Shown: piece by piece, positions 61,857 through 64,000 of the stretch | How the letters are laid out: the number at the start of each line of letters is the position of its first letter | Position numbering within the stretch: position 1 is the stretch's first letter | Origin: Ignavibacteriota bacterium | GTDB taxonomy: Bacteria > Bacteroidota > Ignavibacteria > Ignavibacteriales > Melioribacteraceae | Assembly (NCBI GenBank): GCA_016716225.1 | Contig: JADJWT010000001.1 | Coordinates: 1,488,001-1,552,000 of the forward strand | DNA length: 64,000 nt | Direction of reading: 5' to 3' | Made by a program: the position numbers and the translations under genes | The notes under the pieces: generated by a model | The model's input: only the letters and a program-made list of their open reading frames with translations | Database searches by the model: none | What the model was told of the DNA's origin: nothing

Positions 61857-64000
61857 ATGCAAAGTAATTCCGAAATAGAAAAATTTATTGAGCGGGCAAA
61901 TATTAATCTTCATAATTTATTTGAAGTTTTACCGGTTGGTGCTATTTTCATAAGTGAAAAGTGGAATGTTATTTCAATAAATTCTATTGCGCAGAAAATA
62001 ATTTGTCAGAATAAAGATATTCAAATTGATAAAGATGCAAATATTTTCTCTCATTATTTTCTTTCATCAATTCTTCCGTTAAATAAAATTTTGGGATTGA
62101 AAAGCGGAAATAATTTTGAAGAAGAAATTAATGAATTAACCAATATTCAAAATTCATCAGAAAAAATTTTTATAAAAGGAATTTCTTTTATAGAAGAAAA
62201 TAATTTTAAAGGCGGATTACTTTTATTTCAAAAAGTAAATATTAATTCTGAAAATAATTTTGATGTTTCAAATCAATATTCAATTTCGCAATTATTAAGG
62301 AATATTTGTTCGTGTTATTTAATTGCGGATTTATCAGGAAAAATTATTTTAAGAACGGATAGCAATGATACTTGCAGTGAAAATATTAATTCCTCTGGAA
62401 ATACAATTGAAAGTATTTTTAATAATGAGCAAAACATAATAATTAAGAAATTTATTGAAAGAGCAATTGCAGAAAATTCCAACCAAAATTTTGAATTGAT
62501 TTTTTATTCGGATATTGAAACATTTACTTATAAAACGGTCATTGTTCCGCTTAATAACAACAAGGGCGATGTGATTTCGCTATTATTTTTATTCAAAGAA
62601 AAAAATTATTTAAATAATGATACGGCAGAATATTTGAGTAACGCTAAAGAACTACAAATTTATAAAACATTTACTTCAGCTGGCTCAGAAGCATTTTTCA
62701 AAACTAATTTAAATGGAATAATTACATATTGGTCAAACAACGCAGAACTACTTTTCATCAAGAAAAATGATGATGTTGTTGATCAATTTTTGGAAGAAAT
62801 TTTTCCCGAGTTGAATAAAAATAATTTTGACAAATTAAGAAGTGAACTTATAACTTTAGGCAGCTGGGAAGGCGAGTTGAAGCATTTAATTAACGGAACA
62901 GAATTCGCAGCAAAAACAAAAGTTAAACTTCACAAAACGAATAGATTTAGTGAATTATTATTTTATTGCGATAAAGTAAATGTTCAGCTTCAAAAATTAA
63001 ATTATGCAAAAGAGGAAGAAAATAATTTCTTTAGAGAAACAGTTTTAAAATCCTATGAAATGATTCTTCAAGCAAATCCTTACGGCACAATACTTTTTGC
63101 AAATGAAAAATTTTGTAATATTTTTGGTTACGAACTTGATGAAATTAGAGGAATTGCTTTTCTTGATTTAGTAGATAGAAGTTACAGATTAGAAAATGAT
63201 TTAAGTGATTTTTCAACTGCGGTTTATAAAAAATCTTTTGAACATTTACCAATGATTACTAAACTTGGTAAAATGTTAGATATAAAATCAAATACAAACA
63301 TTTCGCTTTCCGGAACGAATTTAAAATATTTTACAATTTACCTTTCCGTTATTGATTATGGCAAACAGCTTGATTCTGAAATTTCCGAAACATTATTAGA
63401 AAATTTTCCGGGAGCAATTGCTGTACTAAAACATAATTTCATTATTGAGTTAAACAAAACATTTGAAGAATTAATTGGTTCCAAATTGTATTTGCTTAAC
63501 AATGGAATTTCGAAAATTATAAATCCTAACTTTAAAGAAGAATTTGAGAAATTTATAATTGATGAAAAACAAAAACATCATGAAAATCTTATTCCAATTA
63601 TTACGGAAGATGGAAAAGAAATTGAAGTAAGATTCGAAAAAATTTATATCAACAAAGAAAAAAATATTGTTGTATTAAGCATTGATTCGGAATCTTTGAA
63701 ACTTAAAGAGAAGTTTGAAGAATCAAAAAAATATTCAAACGAATTTGCAAATTTTGATCAAGTTTTTTGGAAAGGGCATTTAGAGAATAGCGAAATTATT
63801 ATTGATTCATTCACGGAATCAATTGAAAAAATTACCGGTTACAAAAAATATGATTTTGCAATTAACAAAGATTTGTGGAAAGATATTGTTCATCCGGACG
63901 ATTTTGAAAACTTTGATTTAGCATTTACAAATTTCATTAATGATGACAAAGAAAATCTTCGATTAGAATACAGAATAATTTCAAAATCCGGAATAATTGT
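61857..64000 (+). CDS. Multi-PAS-domain sensor protein (5' part)
   Basis: An open frame from ATG 61857 runs to the right edge (714 codons) without a stop. There is no membrane helix. It contains several PAS-like units: LFEVLPVGAIFISEKWNVIS at the start, 'SEAFFKTNLNGIITYWSNNA' near residue 285, 'EMILQANPYGTILFANEKF' near 405, 'LLENFPGAIAVLKHNFIIEL' near 515, and a PAS-PAC unit near 640 (WKDIVHPDDFENFDLAFTNF). Such arrays usually end in a histidine kinase or cyclase domain, which would lie beyond the window. The signal is unknown. Confidence 0.75.
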   Translation, partial: MQSNSEIEKFIERANINLHNLFEVLPVGAIFISEKWNVISINSIAQKIICQNKDIQIDKDANIFSHYFLSSILPLNKILGLKSGNNFEEEINELTNIQNSSEKIFIKGISFIEENNFKGGLLLFQKVNINSENNFDVSNQYSISQLLRNICSCYLIADLSGKIILRTDSNDTCSENINSSGNTIESIFNNEQNIIIKKFIERAIAENSNQNFELIFYSDIETFTYKTVIVPLNNNKGDVISLLFLFKEKNYLNNDTAEYLSNAKELQIYKTFTSAGSEAFFKTNLNGIITYWSNNAELLFIKKNDDVVDQFLEEIFPELNKNNFDKLRSELITLGSWEGELKHLINGTEFAAKTKVKLHKTNRFSELLFYCDKVNVQLQKLNYAKEEENNFFRETVLKSYEMILQANPYGTILFANEKFCNIFGYELDEIRGIAFLDLVDRSYRLENDLSDFSTAVYKKSFEHLPMITKLGKMLDIKSNTNISLSGTNLKYFTIYLSVIDYGKQLDSEISETLLENFPGAIAVLKHNFIIELNKTFEELIGSKLYLLNNGISKIINPNFKEEFEKFIIDEKQKHHENLIPIITEDGKEIEVRFEKIYINKEKNIVVLSIDSESLKLKEKFEESKKYSNEFANFDQVFWKGHLENSEIIIDSFTESIEKITGYKKYDFAINKDLWKDIVHPDDFENFDLAFTNFINDDKENLRLEYRIISKSGII

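Overview
AT-rich 64-kb chromosomal segment. It probably comes from an Ignavibacteria-like member of the Bacteroidota/Chlorobi/Ignavibacteriota group. The main evidence is four secreted proteins ending in a type IX secretion (T9SS) sorting domain with the NYPNPFNP motif, a PorV/PorQ-family outer-membrane protein, an OmpA protein with calcium-binding repeats, a type II glutamine synthetase and ATP-dependent PEP carboxykinase. No rRNA, tRNA, CRISPR array, transposase or phage gene was recognised.

Layout. 0-3.3 kb: tail of a membrane protein, a cohesin-like/discoidin T9SS protein, rmlA and a secreted unknown. 3.5-7 kb: TerC, an Lrp regulator with glutamine synthetase, and an orphan histidine kinase. 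7.1-13 kb: two large T9SS surface proteins. A duplicated 3' fragment of sucC lies between them, and the intact sucC lies just after them. 13-21.5 kb: sucC, then a tightly packed seven-gene minus-strand operon (BadF-type sugar kinase, AmpG-like permease with a large periplasmic insert, serine hydrolase, nucleotidyltransferase, ABC ATPase, permease, LolA-like protein). 21.6-25.7 kb: YbaK-type deacylase, aminotransferase, aroE and a TPR protein. 25.9-32.5 kb: an eight-gene operon zur-znuA-znuC-znuB-lgt-(TolB-like lipoprotein)-(unknown)-(RNA methyltransferase), with a near-perfect palindrome in front that is a candidate Zur operator. 32.6-41.3 kb: OmpA protein, an NtrB/NtrC-like pair, a Wzz/BY-kinase protein and a WecA-like sugar-phosphate transferase. 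41.3-47.5 kb: valS, a TetR regulator, PorV/PorQ and several microproteins. 47-56 kb: an accessory cluster of secreted proteins (BNR propeller, cohesin-like, dockerin-like, 'HRNHL' domain, S74 tail-fibre-like) with a co-transcribed microprotein. 56.5-64 kb: GH3 beta-glucosidase, SDR oxidoreductase, pckA and the start of a multi-PAS sensor.

Most notable observations: (1) direct repeats of the sucC 3' end flank a T9SS beta-propeller gene, as if a cassette had integrated at the end of sucC; (2) a set of very short proteins share an acidic or charged N-terminus and one C-terminal membrane helix; (3) a module that I recall as a single unit is split into an HRNHL-domain gene and a dockerin-like gene next to a cohesin-like gene; (4) several small palindromic or purine-rich repeat families occur between genes and also inside T9SS protein loops; (5) CRP/FNR-like palindromes recur upstream of pckA, the secreted-protein genes and a microprotein gene. 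All assignments come from reading the sequence; no database search was run.
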